Position numbers and translations under genes: made by a program
Origin: GW2011-AR15 sp964428335
GTDB taxonomy: Archaea; Nanobdellota; Nanobdellia; Woesearchaeales; GW2011-AR15
Reading direction: 5' to 3'
Assembly (NCBI GenBank): GCA_964428335.1
Contig: CAYRXW010000006.1
Span: 56,398-120,397 of the forward strand
DNA: 64,000 bases
The notes under the pieces: model-generated
The model's input: only the letters and a program-made list of their open reading frames with translations
The model's database searches: none
What the model was told of the DNA's origin: nothing
Shown here: piece after piece, positions 16,349 through 26,161 of the stretch
Numbering within the stretch: the first letter of the stretch is position 1
Layout: the number at the start of each line of letters is the position of its first letter

Positions 16349-19300
16349 ATGCAAAAATACGAACCTGTTACTGAAGAAAAAAAGATACTTGAATTCTGGG
16401 AAAAGAATGATATAAGAAACAAGGCAAATAAGAAGAACAAGAATGGAAAGCCTTTCTATTTCCTTGATGGGCCACCATATACTTCAGGAAAGATACATTT
16501 AGGTACTGCATGGAATAAGTCGCTAAAAGACCTTGTTACAAGGTATAAGAGGATGAATGGGTTTGATGTGTGGGATAGGGCTGGATATGATATGCATGGC
16601 CTTCCTACTGAGGGGAAAGTCCAGGCAAAACTGGAACTTAAGACCAAGGATGACATCTTGAAGTACGGGCTTTCTAAGTTCATCAAGGACTGCAGGGAAT
16701 TTGCAGTCACAAACCTTAAGGTAATGAACAAGGATTTCAAGAATCTGGGAGTATGGCTGGATTTTGACAATGCCTACCAGACAATTGATAATGAATATAT
16801 AGAAGGGACATGGTGGCTTGTGAAAAAAGCGCATGAGAAAAAAAGGCTTTATGAAGGCCAGATGACAATGACCTGGTGCGGCAGCTGCCAGACATCCCTG
16901 GCAAAGCATGAGCTTGAATACAAGAATGTTGTGGACAAAAGCCTTTATGTCAAATTCAAAGTGAAAGATAAGGCAAATGAATTTTTAGTGATATGGACAA
17001 CTACTCCCTGGACCATTCCATTTAATTTAGGGGTAATGGCTAACCCTGAACTTATCTATGTGAAGGTAAAAGTAGGAAAGGAATTTTGGATAGTTGCAAA
17101 AGATTTGGCTGAAAGTGTCCTTACAAAAGCAGGCATGGAATTTGAGATAATCGAGGAATTCAAAGGGAAAAAGCTTGATGGAGTGCACTATATCCATCCT
17201 ATGCATGACATGCTAAAAGAGCATTATGCTGTTCTTCAAAAGAAAGCAAAAAAGCTTCATGCTGTTGTGATGAGCGAAGAATATGTGACAGCTGATTCAG
17301 GTACTGGACTTGTCCATATGGCGCCTGGATGCGGAGCTGAAGATTATGAAGTAGGGCATAGGGAAGGCATACCACCATTTAACGAAGTGAAGGAAGACGG
17401 GTATTACAATGATAATATGGGAAATCTTTCCAGCCTTCATGTGAAAATGGATACGCAGAAGTTTATAGATGCAATTGAAAAGACAGGTGCTTTGGTTGCA
17501 AAAGAGGACTACCCGCACGATTATGGCCACTGCTGGAGATGCAGAAATCCGATTTTATACAGGACAACAACTCAGTGGTTCTTTAAGGTTGAAGACCTGA
17601 TAGAAAAGCTGAGGAAGACCAATAAAGATAAGATCACATGGGTTCCTGACTGGGCCGGTTCTAATCAGTTTGATTCGTGGCTTGAAAACTTAAGGGATAA
17701 TGGCATCACAAGGCAGAGATATTGGGGCTCGCCATTGCCTGTATGGAAATGCGAGAAGTGTAAGGAATATGTTGTTGTGGAATCAAGAAAAGAGCTAAAG
17801 AAACTTGGGGCTTCACATATCCCTGAAGATCTTCATAAGCCATGGATTGATGAAGTCACATTAAAATGCAAGTGCGGTGGGGTTATGAAAAGGAACCCTG
17901 ATATCATGGATGTCTGGATTGATGCAGGCGTTGATTCTTGGGCTTCCTTGGGGTATCCGCATGATGAGACTTTGTTCAAGAAATATTTCCCTGCTGATTT
18001 TATCACAGAAGGAAAAGACCAGATAAGAGGATGGTTTAATTTACTGTTTGTTGCAAGCATGCTTGGTATGGAAGACATCTCATTCAAGAACTGCTATATG
18101 ACTGGGTTTATCAATGACAGCCAGGGCAGGAAGATGTCAAAATCAATAGGGAATGTCATAAGTCCTAATGAAGTAACTGAAAAATACGGTGCAGACACTT
18201 TCAGGTATTACAGTATCGGAGCTAGCGCACCAGGACTTGATTTAAACTATAATTTTGATGATGTTGAGATCAAGAGAAGGAACTTGAATGTCTTATGGAA
18301 CCTGCATAATTTTGTCATTGACCTAGCGCATGCATCAGGAAAAAACCCTGCTGAAATAAAGAAAGCTGAACTTGGGGATGAAGAAAGATATATCCTAAGC
18401 AAGCTGAACAGCACAATCAAGAAAGTCAGCGAGAAACTTGATGGTTATCTCTTAAATGAGGTGCCATGGGAAGTTGAATCGATGTATATGGAGCTTTCAA
18501 GGACATATATACAGCTTGTCAGGGAGAAGACAAACTCAGGGAGCGATGAGGAGAAAGAGGCTGTGCTTTATACAGTCTATAATGTGCTTTTGGATATCAT
18601 GAAACTAATGGCACCTATAACCCCTTTGATTTCTGAGATGATGTACCAGAATTTCAAGAATGAGTTTAAGCTAAAGGAAGAATCAGTGCATCTTTTCATG
18701 TGGCCAAAGGCTGACCAGAAGCTGATTGATGAGAAGCTGGAACATGATGTTGATAGCGTCAAGGATATTATCCAGGCTGCATTAGGGGCAAGGGAGAAGG
18801 CCCAGGTAGGTATAAGATGGCCGCTCAATGAATTGATAGTTGATAGCGAAGATAGCGAAGTAAAGAAAGCGCTAAAAGATCTTTCAGGCCTAGTCATGGC
18901 ACAGGTCAATGTAAAAAAAGTGAAGCTTGAAAAGTTCACTGACATGAAAGTCAGCTATAAGCCTAACTTCAAGGAGCTTGGAAAGGATTTTGGCAAGGAG
19001 ACGCATAAAGTTGCAGCAAAAATTGAAAAAGGAGATATAAAAGACCTGGAGGAAAGGCATTATACTGTTGAAAAAGCAATGCCTGAAAAATGGTTCCTTG
19101 GGGAATTCTCAAAAGGCTCAGTCTACCTGACAAGCGATGTCTCAAAAGAGCTTATATCAGAAGGGTATTTCAGGGAAGTCGTGAGAAGGCTTCAGTCTTT
19201 CAGGAAAGATGCAGGCCTTAAGAAAACAGAGAGCATTGAATTGTATCTTGAACTTGATAAGTCTCTTTTAACTGAAGTCTCTGGATATAAGAAAGAGATA

Positions 19301-19423
19301 ATGGAAAGGATAGGCGCAAAGAAGCTTGAGATGAAAAGTGAGGAATCAAAAGGAAAATCCACTTTTGTGAGCGAGGATTCAATAAAAGGGCTGAAGATAA
19401 AGGCAAGTTTTAGCGTTATTTAA
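16349..19423 (+). CDS. ileS: Isoleucyl-tRNA synthetase
   Basis: 1024 residues, a class I synthetase of the archaeal/eukaryotic-like IleRS type. The HIGH region is PPYTSGKIHLG (42-52) and KMSKS begins at residue 595. In between are the CP1 editing domain (WTTTPWTIPFNLGVMANPE, GTGLVHMAPGCGAEDYE) and zinc-binding Cys pairs (CEKCKEY, CKCGG). The C-terminal half carries the anticodon-binding helices. It charges tRNA(Ile) and edits valine. AGGTGG about seven bases before the ATG supports the start, so this mRNA has a leader. Confidence 0.98.
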   Translation: MQKYEPVTEEKKILEFWEKNDIRNKANKKNKNGKPFYFLDGPPYTSGKIHLGTAWNKSLKDLVTRYKRMNGFDVWDRAGYDMHGLPTEGKVQAKLELKTKDDILKYGLSKFIKDCREFAVTNLKVMNKDFKNLGVWLDFDNAYQTIDNEYIEGTWWLVKKAHEKKRLYEGQMTMTWCGSCQTSLAKHELEYKNVVDKSLYVKFKVKDKANEFLVIWTTTPWTIPFNLGVMANPELIYVKVKVGKEFWIVAKDLAESVLTKAGMEFEIIEEFKGKKLDGVHYIHPMHDMLKEHYAVLQKKAKKLHAVVMSEEYVTADSGTGLVHMAPGCGAEDYEVGHREGIPPFNEVKEDGYYNDNMGNLSSLHVKMDTQKFIDAIEKTGALVAKEDYPHDYGHCWRCRNPILYRTTTQWFFKVEDLIEKLRKTNKDKITWVPDWAGSNQFDSWLENLRDNGITRQRYWGSPLPVWKCEKCKEYVVVESRKELKKLGASHIPEDLHKPWIDEVTLKCKCGGVMKRNPDIMDVWIDAGVDSWASLGYPHDETLFKKYFPADFITEGKDQIRGWFNLLFVASMLGMEDISFKNCYMTGFINDSQGRKMSKSIGNVISPNEVTEKYGADTFRYYSIGASAPGLDLNYNFDDVEIKRRNLNVLWNLHNFVIDLAHASGKNPAEIKKAELGDEERYILSKLNSTIKKVSEKLDGYLLNEVPWEVESMYMELSRTYIQLVREKTNSGSDEEKEAVLYTVYNVLLDIMKLMAPITPLISEMMYQNFKNEFKLKEESVHLFMWPKADQKLIDEKLEHDVDSVKDIIQAALGAREKAQVGIRWPLNELIVDSEDSEVKKALKDLSGLVMAQVNVKKVKLEKFTDMKVSYKPNFKELGKDFGKETHKVAAKIEKGDIKDLEERHYTVEKAMPEKWFLGEFSKGSVYLTSDVSKELISEGYFREVVRRLQSFRKDAGLKKTESIELYLELDKSLLTEVSGYKKEIMERIGAKKLEMKSEESKGKSTFVSEDSIKGLKIKASFSVI

Positions 19424-19431
19424 TTTTTTGA

Positions 19432-19860
19432 TTATTTTTTTTCGTATATCTCTATTGCTGCGATTACGCCAGAACTTGTTTTGCTGGATATTCTATATTC
19501 AAGTCTTTCTCCTATCTTATGTCTTGAATGTTTTTCATCATGTTGCGTCTCTGCACCAAGATGTGTTATGCTGACATCTGTTTTTGCCAGATTAACATCA
19601 TAGTTTCCTTTATCCATAAAGTGAAAATCAATAGTTATATAATCTGTATCTGCATGAAAAACAAGCGAAGGTGATCCATTTGGCAAAGCTACTGCCTTTT
19701 CTTTTGGTTTATCTCCTGTTTTCCTGCTATTTATCAGTACTTTTTCCAGGTTTCCTATAGGAATTATCTGGCTTTCTCCAATTTTTTCTTTTTCCATATC
19801 ATCCAGGGAATCATATTTACCTGGTTTGTAAAAAGTAACTTTTAATTCATATTCTGCCAT
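19432..19860 (-). CDS. Hypothetical beta-rich protein
   Basis: 142 residues without membrane segments. Alternating strands (YELKVTFYKPGKYDSL, YITIDFHFMDKGNYDVNL, LEYRISSKTSSGVIAAIEIYEKK) suggest a small beta-sandwich or barrel. A His-rich loop (HDEKHSRH) near residue 110 could bind metal. No family recognised. It lies convergent with ileS, nine bases away. Confidence 0.65.
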   Translation of the reverse strand: MAEYELKVTFYKPGKYDSLDDMEKEKIGESQIIPIGNLEKVLINSRKTGDKPKEKAVALPNGSPSLVFHADTDYITIDFHFMDKGNYDVNLAKTDVSITHLGAETQHDEKHSRHKIGERLEYRISSKTSSGVIAAIEIYEKK

Positions 19861-19932
19861 TTTTAATTCCTTGGAAAAATAAGCTATATTAAAAAGTGAT
19901 TAAAAAAGAGACATGGCAGGAAACGATTAGAT

Positions 19933-20589
19933 TTAGAAATCAAACAGCTTCTTCTGCTCTTTTTTTGCTTTTGCGTCCTTCCAGCTCTGCCATTCTTTCC
20001 TGAAAAAATTGATATGTGGGTTGTTCCAGTGCTTTTCTAGGAATTTCTGCGTCTTCTCATCGCTCATATACCCTGAGCCAAAGTCCTCACCAAATTTTTC
20101 CTTCAGGAAATCAATATATCTATCCCTGGTTACTTTTGCAAGAATGGATGCTGCGGAAACGCAAGGATAATTGAAATCTGCTTTATGCTCTGTAACAAGC
20201 TCGATTGCTTTTGCTTCATCACTCAATTTATCCCTGATATAATATTGATATCTCTCAGCACTGCTGTCTGGAAGGTCAATAAATGCCTTACTTGGTTTAA
20301 GCTCGTTTAGTATCTGCGAGGTTGTGTGCGCTTCAAGGATGTTTAGATTTGAAAGCTTCACTGCTTCATCAATCTTATCAGAAGTTATGCTTATTATCTT
20401 ATAATCCTTGGCCATGGAGATTATTTTTTTGAAAAGATCTTCCCTTTCTTCCCTTGTCAGAAGCTTTGAATCTTTGCATCCTATTTCCTTGAGTTTCTGC
20501 TCTTCTGTTTCTTCTATCATGACACCGGCCATGACTAGAGGCCCTATGACAGGACCACGGCCTGCTTCGTCAATACCACAGATCAACAT
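19933..20589 (-). CDS. rnhB: Ribonuclease HII
   Basis: 218 residues. GIDEAGRGPVIGPLVMAGV holds D7 and E8, D105 lies in AFIDLPD and D156 in KVTRDRY, completing the DEDD metal site. SAASILAKVTRD and the GSGYMSDEKT substrate loop are typical of archaeal RNase HII. It cleaves RNA in RNA-DNA hybrids and single ribonucleotides in DNA. A TATA-like TTTTTTAAAC lies about 24 bases upstream. Confidence 0.95.
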   Translation of the reverse strand: MLICGIDEAGRGPVIGPLVMAGVMIEETEEQKLKEIGCKDSKLLTREEREDLFKKIISMAKDYKIISITSDKIDEAVKLSNLNILEAHTTSQILNELKPSKAFIDLPDSSAERYQYYIRDKLSDEAKAIELVTEHKADFNYPCVSAASILAKVTRDRYIDFLKEKFGEDFGSGYMSDEKTQKFLEKHWNNPHINFFRKEWQSWKDAKAKKEQKKLFDF

Positions 20590-20631
20590 AGGTTTCCTAA
20601 AACCTATAATGTTTAAAAAAGTTTACTTTGG

Positions 20632-21162
20632 TCATATTTTTGGAACAACCCTGAATATGTAGTCATTTTTTTCATCAAATACCCATTTTTGCTCAGGCAT
20701 AGGCAATTTGCCGTTCATCCCTTGGCTTACTGAATATGCTTTCTGAACCCACATCGTAAGAAAGTGTGAATAAGCATGGGCTGCTGCATTGTATTTTAGG
20801 ATAGTCTGGTCAATCTTAAGAAGCCTTGAAGAAACCAGGAAATCCTCAATCTCTTTATATGAGCCTTCTACCATGTCAGCTCTCTTGACCCAATACCCCA
20901 GATGATTATGGTTCATTGTTGTGAAAAGGGTCTGGGCAAGAAAGCCTATGTGGTCAGGATTTAAATCCGGGACATCAAGAAAATCTTTCAATGGGGCAAG
21001 CGACCACCTTGCATTGAACCTGTAGAATGCACTGCCTGTCCAGCCTGTTGGAATAGCACTATACCCTAAATCAGTTCCGCTTTCATGATTTTTCCTGATA
21101 TTTAGTATATATTCCTTTCTACATAGTTCAAGGTCAATCAAGTCACTGTCTGTATCGTCCAT
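20632..21162 (-). CDS. Hypothetical protein
   Basis: 176 residues, soluble and mixed alpha/beta, with an acidic N-terminus (MDDTDSDLIDLELC) and aromatic-rich stretches (GWTGSAFYRFNARWSLAPL; NHNHLGYWVKRADM; AYSHFLTMWVQKAYS). No catalytic motif recognised; the NHNH pair might bind metal. A TATA element (TTATATAAAAAC) sits about 27 bases upstream of 21162, so the start is leaderless. It is divergent from the AbrB-PhoU gene. Confidence 0.7.
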   Translation of the reverse strand: MDDTDSDLIDLELCRKEYILNIRKNHESGTDLGYSAIPTGWTGSAFYRFNARWSLAPLKDFLDVPDLNPDHIGFLAQTLFTTMNHNHLGYWVKRADMVEGSYKEIEDFLVSSRLLKIDQTILKYNAAAHAYSHFLTMWVQKAYSVSQGMNGKLPMPEQKWVFDEKNDYIFRVVPKI

Positions 21163-21243
21163 ATGTTTTTTTATTCCGATGGGTTTTTATATAAGTTATC
21201 TATATAATATATAATTAATATATATAATAATGATTTTTAGAAA

Positions 21244-22176
21244 ATGGAAACAAGAAATATAATCAAATCCGGACCTTCTTCATATGTTGTATCCCTGCCA
21301 TTAAGCTGGATAAAAAAAAACAAGCTGGAAAAAGGGGATTTCCTGTTTCTTGAGGAGAAAGATAACATTTTATCATATTCCACTAAAAATTCAATCGATG
21401 AAGACAGATCAATAACAATTGATATAGACAATAAAAGCGATGAAGACCTGAAGAGAAGACTGATTTCTGCTTACCTTACTAATTACCATACTTTTGTCTT
21501 GAAAGGGCAGACATTAAAAACCAGGATCAAGGGAATCAGGGAGATAATTTCACAATTGGTTGCAGTTGAAATCATGGAACAGACCTCATCAAAGATGGTG
21601 CTCCTTGAGATGCTTGATAAGAACAAGAACTCGCCTGAAAAGATAATCAGGAGAATAGATATGATAGTAAGGAACATGTTTGATGAGATAAATTCATCTA
21701 TCGGAAAGGCAGATGTCAGTGAATATATCTCCGAAAAAGAGAGTGACATAAACAAGCTGCAGAGGCTTGGACAAAGGCTTGTAATAAATGCCCTTGAAAA
21801 TCCATCTTACCTCGAAGAACTGAAAAAAAAGAGCTGCAGCATCATGATGGAACTTAAAGTGATAAACTTCCTTGAGATGATAGGGGATTCACTCAGCAGC
21901 TGCTCGAAATATTCAAATAAGGTTAATTCAGTCCAGATAATCAAGTTTTTTCAGGAACTTGCAAATGATTTTGAAAATCTTATGGAGTCTTATTATTCAG
22001 AAGATTTCCAGAAGGCAATAACTTTTTCAATCGGCTATCAAAAGAAAAGAGAGCATATTGAAAACATGATTGAAAAAAGCAAGGAATCCAAATCCCTCCT
22101 TTTCATCATCATGCTCAGAGAGATAATAACCTCTTATGACGAGATCAGCCTTATAATACTTAACAGGAATACCTGA
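21244..22176 (+). CDS. AbrB-domain/PhoU-domain regulator
   Basis: 310 residues. The N-terminal 45 residues (RNIIKSGPSSYVVSLPLSWIKKNKLEKGDFLFL) match the SpoVT/AbrB swapped-hairpin DNA-binding fold. From about residue 65 a PhoU-like helical domain follows (LKGIREIISQLVAVEIMEQTS; MSIIRRIDMI-type helices; LKVINFLEMIGDSLSSCSKYS). Archaeal AbrB-PhoU fusions are annotated as phosphate-uptake regulators. No pst transporter genes are adjacent, so a phosphate role is inferred from the family only. Confidence 0.88.
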   Translation: METRNIIKSGPSSYVVSLPLSWIKKNKLEKGDFLFLEEKDNILSYSTKNSIDEDRSITIDIDNKSDEDLKRRLISAYLTNYHTFVLKGQTLKTRIKGIREIISQLVAVEIMEQTSSKMVLLEMLDKNKNSPEKIIRRIDMIVRNMFDEINSSIGKADVSEYISEKESDINKLQRLGQRLVINALENPSYLEELKKKSCSIMMELKVINFLEMIGDSLSSCSKYSNKVNSVQIIKFFQELANDFENLMESYYSEDFQKAITFSIGYQKKREHIENMIEKSKESKSLLFIIMLREIITSYDEISLIILNRNT

Positions 22177-22222
22177 GTATATAGAAAGAATTATAAACAA
22201 TCTGTCATTCTGAAAAAATCAT

Positions 22223-22297
22223 AGCGGGGTAGGGCAGCCAGGAGTGCCCGTTGGGCTCATAACCCAAAGGTCGGAAGTTCAAATCTTTCCTCCGCTA
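22223..22297 (+). tRNA. Initiator tRNA-Met (CAT)
   Basis: 75 bases. The acceptor AGCGGGG pairs with CTCCGCT, giving the A1-T72 pair typical of archaeal initiators. The D-arm is GGGC/GCCC. The anticodon arm TTGGG-CTCATAA-CCCAA carries the three G-C pairs diagnostic of initiator tRNA; the T-arm is GGAAG-TTCAAAT-CTTTC and the discriminator is A. CCA is not encoded. ATTATAAAC about 30 bases upstream is the promoter and a T-run follows the gene. No intron. Confidence 0.95.
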
Positions 22298-22440
22298 TTC
22301 TTTTTTTATGTGCTTGAGCGAAAAGAAATATTTCCTGCGTTATTCTCTTGTTTTCTTATTGATAATTATAGCAGGACAGCGCAAACTTTAAAAACCACCT
22401 TTATTAGTAATTACCTATCTTTTTAAAAATGGGGTAATTG

Positions 22441-25400
22441 ATGACTTATATAACTAAAATGACGATGCAGGGCTTTAAGAGCTTTGCACAAAAAACAGAG
22501 CTTGTTCTGGGAACGAAGTTTAACTGCATCCTTGGACCAAACGGCTCAGGGAAAAGCAATGTCTTGGACGCATTGTGCTTTGTCTTAGGTAAATCCTCAG
22601 CTAAATCACTTAGGGCTGAGAAATCTTCTAATCTTATCTATAATGGAGGAAAGGCAAAAAACCCTTCAAAAGAAGCTTCTGTTACAATTCATTTTGATAA
22701 TTCCAATAATGAATTCCCAATTGAGGATAAAGAAGTAAAACTTACAAGGTTAGTTAAGGAATCTGGAAACAGCATATATAAAGTAAACGGAAAAACAGTT
22801 ACAAGAAATCAGGTAGTTGAACTGCTTTCAAATGCAAGGGTCAACCCTGATGGTTATAATATCGTCCTTCAGGGAGATATTGTAAGGATTGTTGAAATGT
22901 CTGCATTGGAAAGAAGAAGGATTGTTGAAGAGATTGCAGGAATTTCTATATATGAAGATAAAAAGCAAAAAGCAATTAATGAGCTTACAAAGGTTGAAGA
23001 AAGGCTAAAGGAATCTGATATCATTCTTGCTGAACGTGAAACTTACTTAAAAGAGCTTAAAAAAGAGAGAAACCAAGCGCTCAAATTCAAGGAACTGGAT
23101 GATAAAATAAAAAGGAACAAAGCAACTGTTATAAGGGCTAAACTTGACGATAAACTTGAGAAGAAGGAAAAGATTCAAAGAGATATAAATGCAAGGAAAG
23201 CTGAAATCGATAAGATACAATTAGAGATTGATGAATTGAAAAAAGAGATTGAGAAGAAGAAAGCTGAGCTATTGGAAGTGAATAAGGAGATTGAACAGAA
23301 AGGGGATAAGGACCAGCTGAAGATACAGAAGGTCATCGAGGACCTGAAAGTTTCCTTAGGGACAAATAAATCCAGGATAACTTCAATCGAGAATGAGCTT
23401 TCAAGGGTAGCAGAAAGGAAAACCCAGCTTGAAAAAAGCGGGAAAGAGATTGAGGAGAAGATTTCAAGGCTAGAACTGGAAAAGAGCAACCTGAAAAAAG
23501 GCATTGAACAGAATGATTCACAGATAGCAACAATCCAGGAGAAGATTGACAAGTTCAAAACGAAGCACAACCTTAGTGATTCAACTGACCTTGAGAAAGA
23601 GATTGAATTCTTGGATAAGTCTGCTGATGAAAAATTAAAGGAGATCCAGGACCTGAGGGAAAAGCAGCAGAATATGCTCAGGGAAAAGGACAAGTATGAA
23701 TACCAGCTCAATACTGCTGATGAGAAAATTGCAAAGGTTCTTGAGATAAAAAAGGAGCACCAGAGCGAGCTTGAAAAGCTAAAGCAGATGAGGCAGGAAT
23801 TCAAGAAGGCAACACTTGAACTTAATACTAGGCTAAATGAGGATTCACAGCTTGCAGCTCAGCTTTCCAATGCAAGGTCAAAGTCATTAAAGATAAAGGA
23901 AGATGTCGCAAAATTCAGGGCAAAAAGGGCAAGCATCGAAGAGACAACTGGGAAGGACATTGCCGTGCAGAAGATTATTGAGCAGAAAGACAAGCTAAAA
24001 GGAATTTATGGCACAGTCTCCAGCCTTGGTTCTGTAAGCAATGAATACAGCACTGCACTTGAAGTTGCAGCAGGGCCTAAATTAAAGAGCATTGTTGTTG
24101 AATCTGATAAGGTTGCTGCTGACTGCATAAAATTCCTGAAGCAGAATAAGTTTGGAACAGCAAGCTTCCTTCCGCTAAATAAGATAAAGCCGATACAGCA
24201 GGATATGAATGTGAACAGGCTTCTGAGCGAATCTGGCGTAAAAGGAAGGGCTGCTGACCTTATCAAATATGACCTAAAATTCAAGAATGTCTTCTCGCAT
24301 GTTTTTGGGAATACTGTTGTTGTCGAGAATATTGAAGTTGCGAGAAGAATAGGTGTCGGGAATTACAGGATGGTAACGCTTGATGGGGACTTGACTGAAA
24401 TCAGCGGAGCCATGCATGGTGGATTTAGGAGAAAGAAAGAGACCGGTGGGTTTGCAGAAAGGGAGATAATGCAAAGGATTGAGGAGATGGAAGCTGATGA
24501 GGCTGATACTGACGCAATCATTTCAAAACTTGAAGCAAAGAAAAGTGAGAATGAAGAAGTCATCACAAGGCTTAGGCATATGAAGGCTGAAACAGAAGCT
24601 GAAATAATCAAGATGGAAAAATCACTTCATATTGAAGACAGCGATGTTGATGTCTCCCAGAACCTGAAGAAAGAGATGCAGGACAAGCTGAAAGAATGCG
24701 AAAAGGAGCTTAGGGATATACAGAATAATGTCAATAAGTCCAATTCTGATCTTGCAGGCCTAAAGATGAAAAAACAGGGACTTAGGGATAAGATCAATGC
24801 TCTAAAAAACCCTGCACTTCTTGCTGAGCTTAATACATTTGAGCAGAAAAGGACTGAACTTAGGGAAGATACAATAAGGAAGACTGCTGACATGAAAAAT
24901 ATTGATGCGCAGGTCGCAACAATACTTTCCCCAGAACTTCAGAACACCAAAAAAATCCTTAAGCAGCATGAGAAGGAAGAAGAGACTTTCAGCGAGGAGC
25001 TAAAAAATCTCAAGGAACTTATCAAAGTACAGGAAAAAGACGTGAAAGAAAAAGAGGCTCTTCAAAAGGAATTCTATGACAAGTTCAAGGAACTGTTCAA
25101 GAAAAGGGATAAGGTAAATGATGATGTGAATAAGACCGAGCAGAGACTGTATAAGAGAGAAGAGATGAGAAGGAATGAAGAAGTCAAGTCTAACCTGATT
25201 TCTTTGGATAATGCAAAGATAACTGCTGAGATTGAAGGAGTAAAAGAAGAGTATAAGGATTATGAAGGGATTGAGGTCTTCAAGGACAAGGACCCAGAAG
25301 TCATAAAGAAGGAAATCTGGGACTTTGAGAGGATGGTCAAGGATATGGGTGCTGTAAACATGAGGGCTCTTGAGATATATGATGCTGTTGAAAAAGAGTA

Positions 25401-25935
25401 TAATTCGGTTTTGGAGAAAAAGGACAAGCTTGTAAAAGAGAGGCATGATGTGCTCCTGATGATGAATGAGATAGAGACAAAGAAAAAAGACCTGTTTATG
25501 GGAACTTATGACCAGATAAATAAGAATTTCATGGAGAAATTTGCATCACTTACAACAAAAGGGGAAGCGACACTTGAACTTGAAGACCCTGATACTGTAT
25601 TTGATGGTGGAGTCAATATAAAAGTAAGGCTTACTGGCAAGAAGTTTTTGGACATAAGAAGCCTTTCAGGCGGGGAAAAGACTATGACTGCCCTTGCTTT
25701 CCTATTTTCAGTGCAGGACCATGAGCCAGCACCATTCTATGTATTAGATGAAGTTGATGCTGCCCTCGATAAGAGGAATTCTGAAAAGCTTGCGCAGCTT
25801 GTAAGGCAATATGTCTCAAAAGCGCAGTATATGGTAATCAGCCATAATGACGGCGTAATTTCTGAAGCAGACCATCTTTATGGGGTTTCAATGAACCAGG
25901 ATGGGATAAGTAAGATTGTCAGTCTGAAAATATAA
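22441..25935 (+). CDS. smc: Chromosome segregation ATPase SMC
   Basis: 1164 residues. Walker A is GPNGSGKS (32-39), the first long coiled coil spans roughly 165-510, the hinge about 515-650 (GIYGTVSSLG...GNYRMVTLDG), then the returning coil, signature LSGGEKT near 1075 and Walker B FYVLDEVDAALD near 1100. This is canonical SMC architecture for chromosome organisation. Start 22441 (ATG, GGGG six bases upstream) is chosen over the adjacent TTG at 22438. Kleisin ScpA/ScpB genes are not adjacent. Confidence 0.97.
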   Translation: MTYITKMTMQGFKSFAQKTELVLGTKFNCILGPNGSGKSNVLDALCFVLGKSSAKSLRAEKSSNLIYNGGKAKNPSKEASVTIHFDNSNNEFPIEDKEVKLTRLVKESGNSIYKVNGKTVTRNQVVELLSNARVNPDGYNIVLQGDIVRIVEMSALERRRIVEEIAGISIYEDKKQKAINELTKVEERLKESDIILAERETYLKELKKERNQALKFKELDDKIKRNKATVIRAKLDDKLEKKEKIQRDINARKAEIDKIQLEIDELKKEIEKKKAELLEVNKEIEQKGDKDQLKIQKVIEDLKVSLGTNKSRITSIENELSRVAERKTQLEKSGKEIEEKISRLELEKSNLKKGIEQNDSQIATIQEKIDKFKTKHNLSDSTDLEKEIEFLDKSADEKLKEIQDLREKQQNMLREKDKYEYQLNTADEKIAKVLEIKKEHQSELEKLKQMRQEFKKATLELNTRLNEDSQLAAQLSNARSKSLKIKEDVAKFRAKRASIEETTGKDIAVQKIIEQKDKLKGIYGTVSSLGSVSNEYSTALEVAAGPKLKSIVVESDKVAADCIKFLKQNKFGTASFLPLNKIKPIQQDMNVNRLLSESGVKGRAADLIKYDLKFKNVFSHVFGNTVVVENIEVARRIGVGNYRMVTLDGDLTEISGAMHGGFRRKKETGGFAEREIMQRIEEMEADEADTDAIISKLEAKKSENEEVITRLRHMKAETEAEIIKMEKSLHIEDSDVDVSQNLKKEMQDKLKECEKELRDIQNNVNKSNSDLAGLKMKKQGLRDKINALKNPALLAELNTFEQKRTELREDTIRKTADMKNIDAQVATILSPELQNTKKILKQHEKEEETFSEELKNLKELIKVQEKDVKEKEALQKEFYDKFKELFKKRDKVNDDVNKTEQRLYKREEMRRNEEVKSNLISLDNAKITAEIEGVKEEYKDYEGIEVFKDKDPEVIKKEIWDFERMVKDMGAVNMRALEIYDAVEKEYNSVLEKKDKLVKERHDVLLMMNEIETKKKDLFMGTYDQINKNFMEKFASLTTKGEATLELEDPDTVFDGGVNIKVRLTGKKFLDIRSLSGGEKTMTALAFLFSVQDHEPAPFYVLDEVDAALDKRNSEKLAQLVRQYVSKAQYMVISHNDGVISEADHLYGVSMNQDGISKIVSLKI

Positions 25936-26021
25936 AGAAGTTTCTCAGAAAAAATTCTGAATAAACCATAGTTCATATAAAGAATCAGAATAAAAATTAA
26001 AAATTAGTAGCTAGGGGGTAG

Positions 26022-26040
26022 AGTCTTTGGGATAAAGACT
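26022..26040 (-). terminator. Hairpin after the micro-ORF, possible pseudoknot
   Basis: On the minus strand AGTCTTT, loop ATCCC, AAAGACT forms a perfect seven-pair stem four bases after the micro-ORF stop, followed by AT-rich sequence ending in TTTTTAATTTTTATT. The loop ATCCC can also pair with GGGAT at 26059-26055, giving an H-type pseudoknot or a competing stem. Confidence 0.5.
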
Positions 26041-26044
26041 AAAA

Positions 26045-26125
26045 TCACTCGATTATCCCGATTATTCTCCCGTTTAAGTCCCGAACTACCAATGCGTTCC
26101 TTGGTATTTCTTTTTGTAACAACAT
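26045..26125 (-). CDS. Micro-ORF of 26 codons with its own promoter and hairpin
   Basis: ATG at 26125 to TGA at 26045 encodes MLLQKEIPRNALVVRDLNGR plus IIGIIE. It is preceded by AAGGGTG seven bases before the ATG, a leader of about 36 bases and a TATA/operator module nearly identical to that at 15.3 kb; a stem-loop follows the stop. The peptide looks like two beta strands around a turn (VVRDLNGRIIGII). No known family. The region could instead be a structured non-coding RNA that happens to be open. It occupies most of the roughly 325-base interval between smc and the MIP18 gene. Confidence 0.5.
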   Translation of the reverse strand: MLLQKEIPRNALVVRDLNGRIIGIIE

Positions 26126-26161
26126 ATTTAAGCACCCTTTCTCTTTTTCTCAATGTATCTT

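Noticed and set aside
22244..22426. ORF of 60 codons across the tRNA-iMet gene
   Set aside because: It lies over a fully canonical tRNA and continues into its T-run terminator; no coding signal.
23175..23804. 209-codon minus-strand ORF inside smc
   Set aside because: An antisense shadow of the coiled-coil region, composed of Ser/Phe/Leu with no motif.
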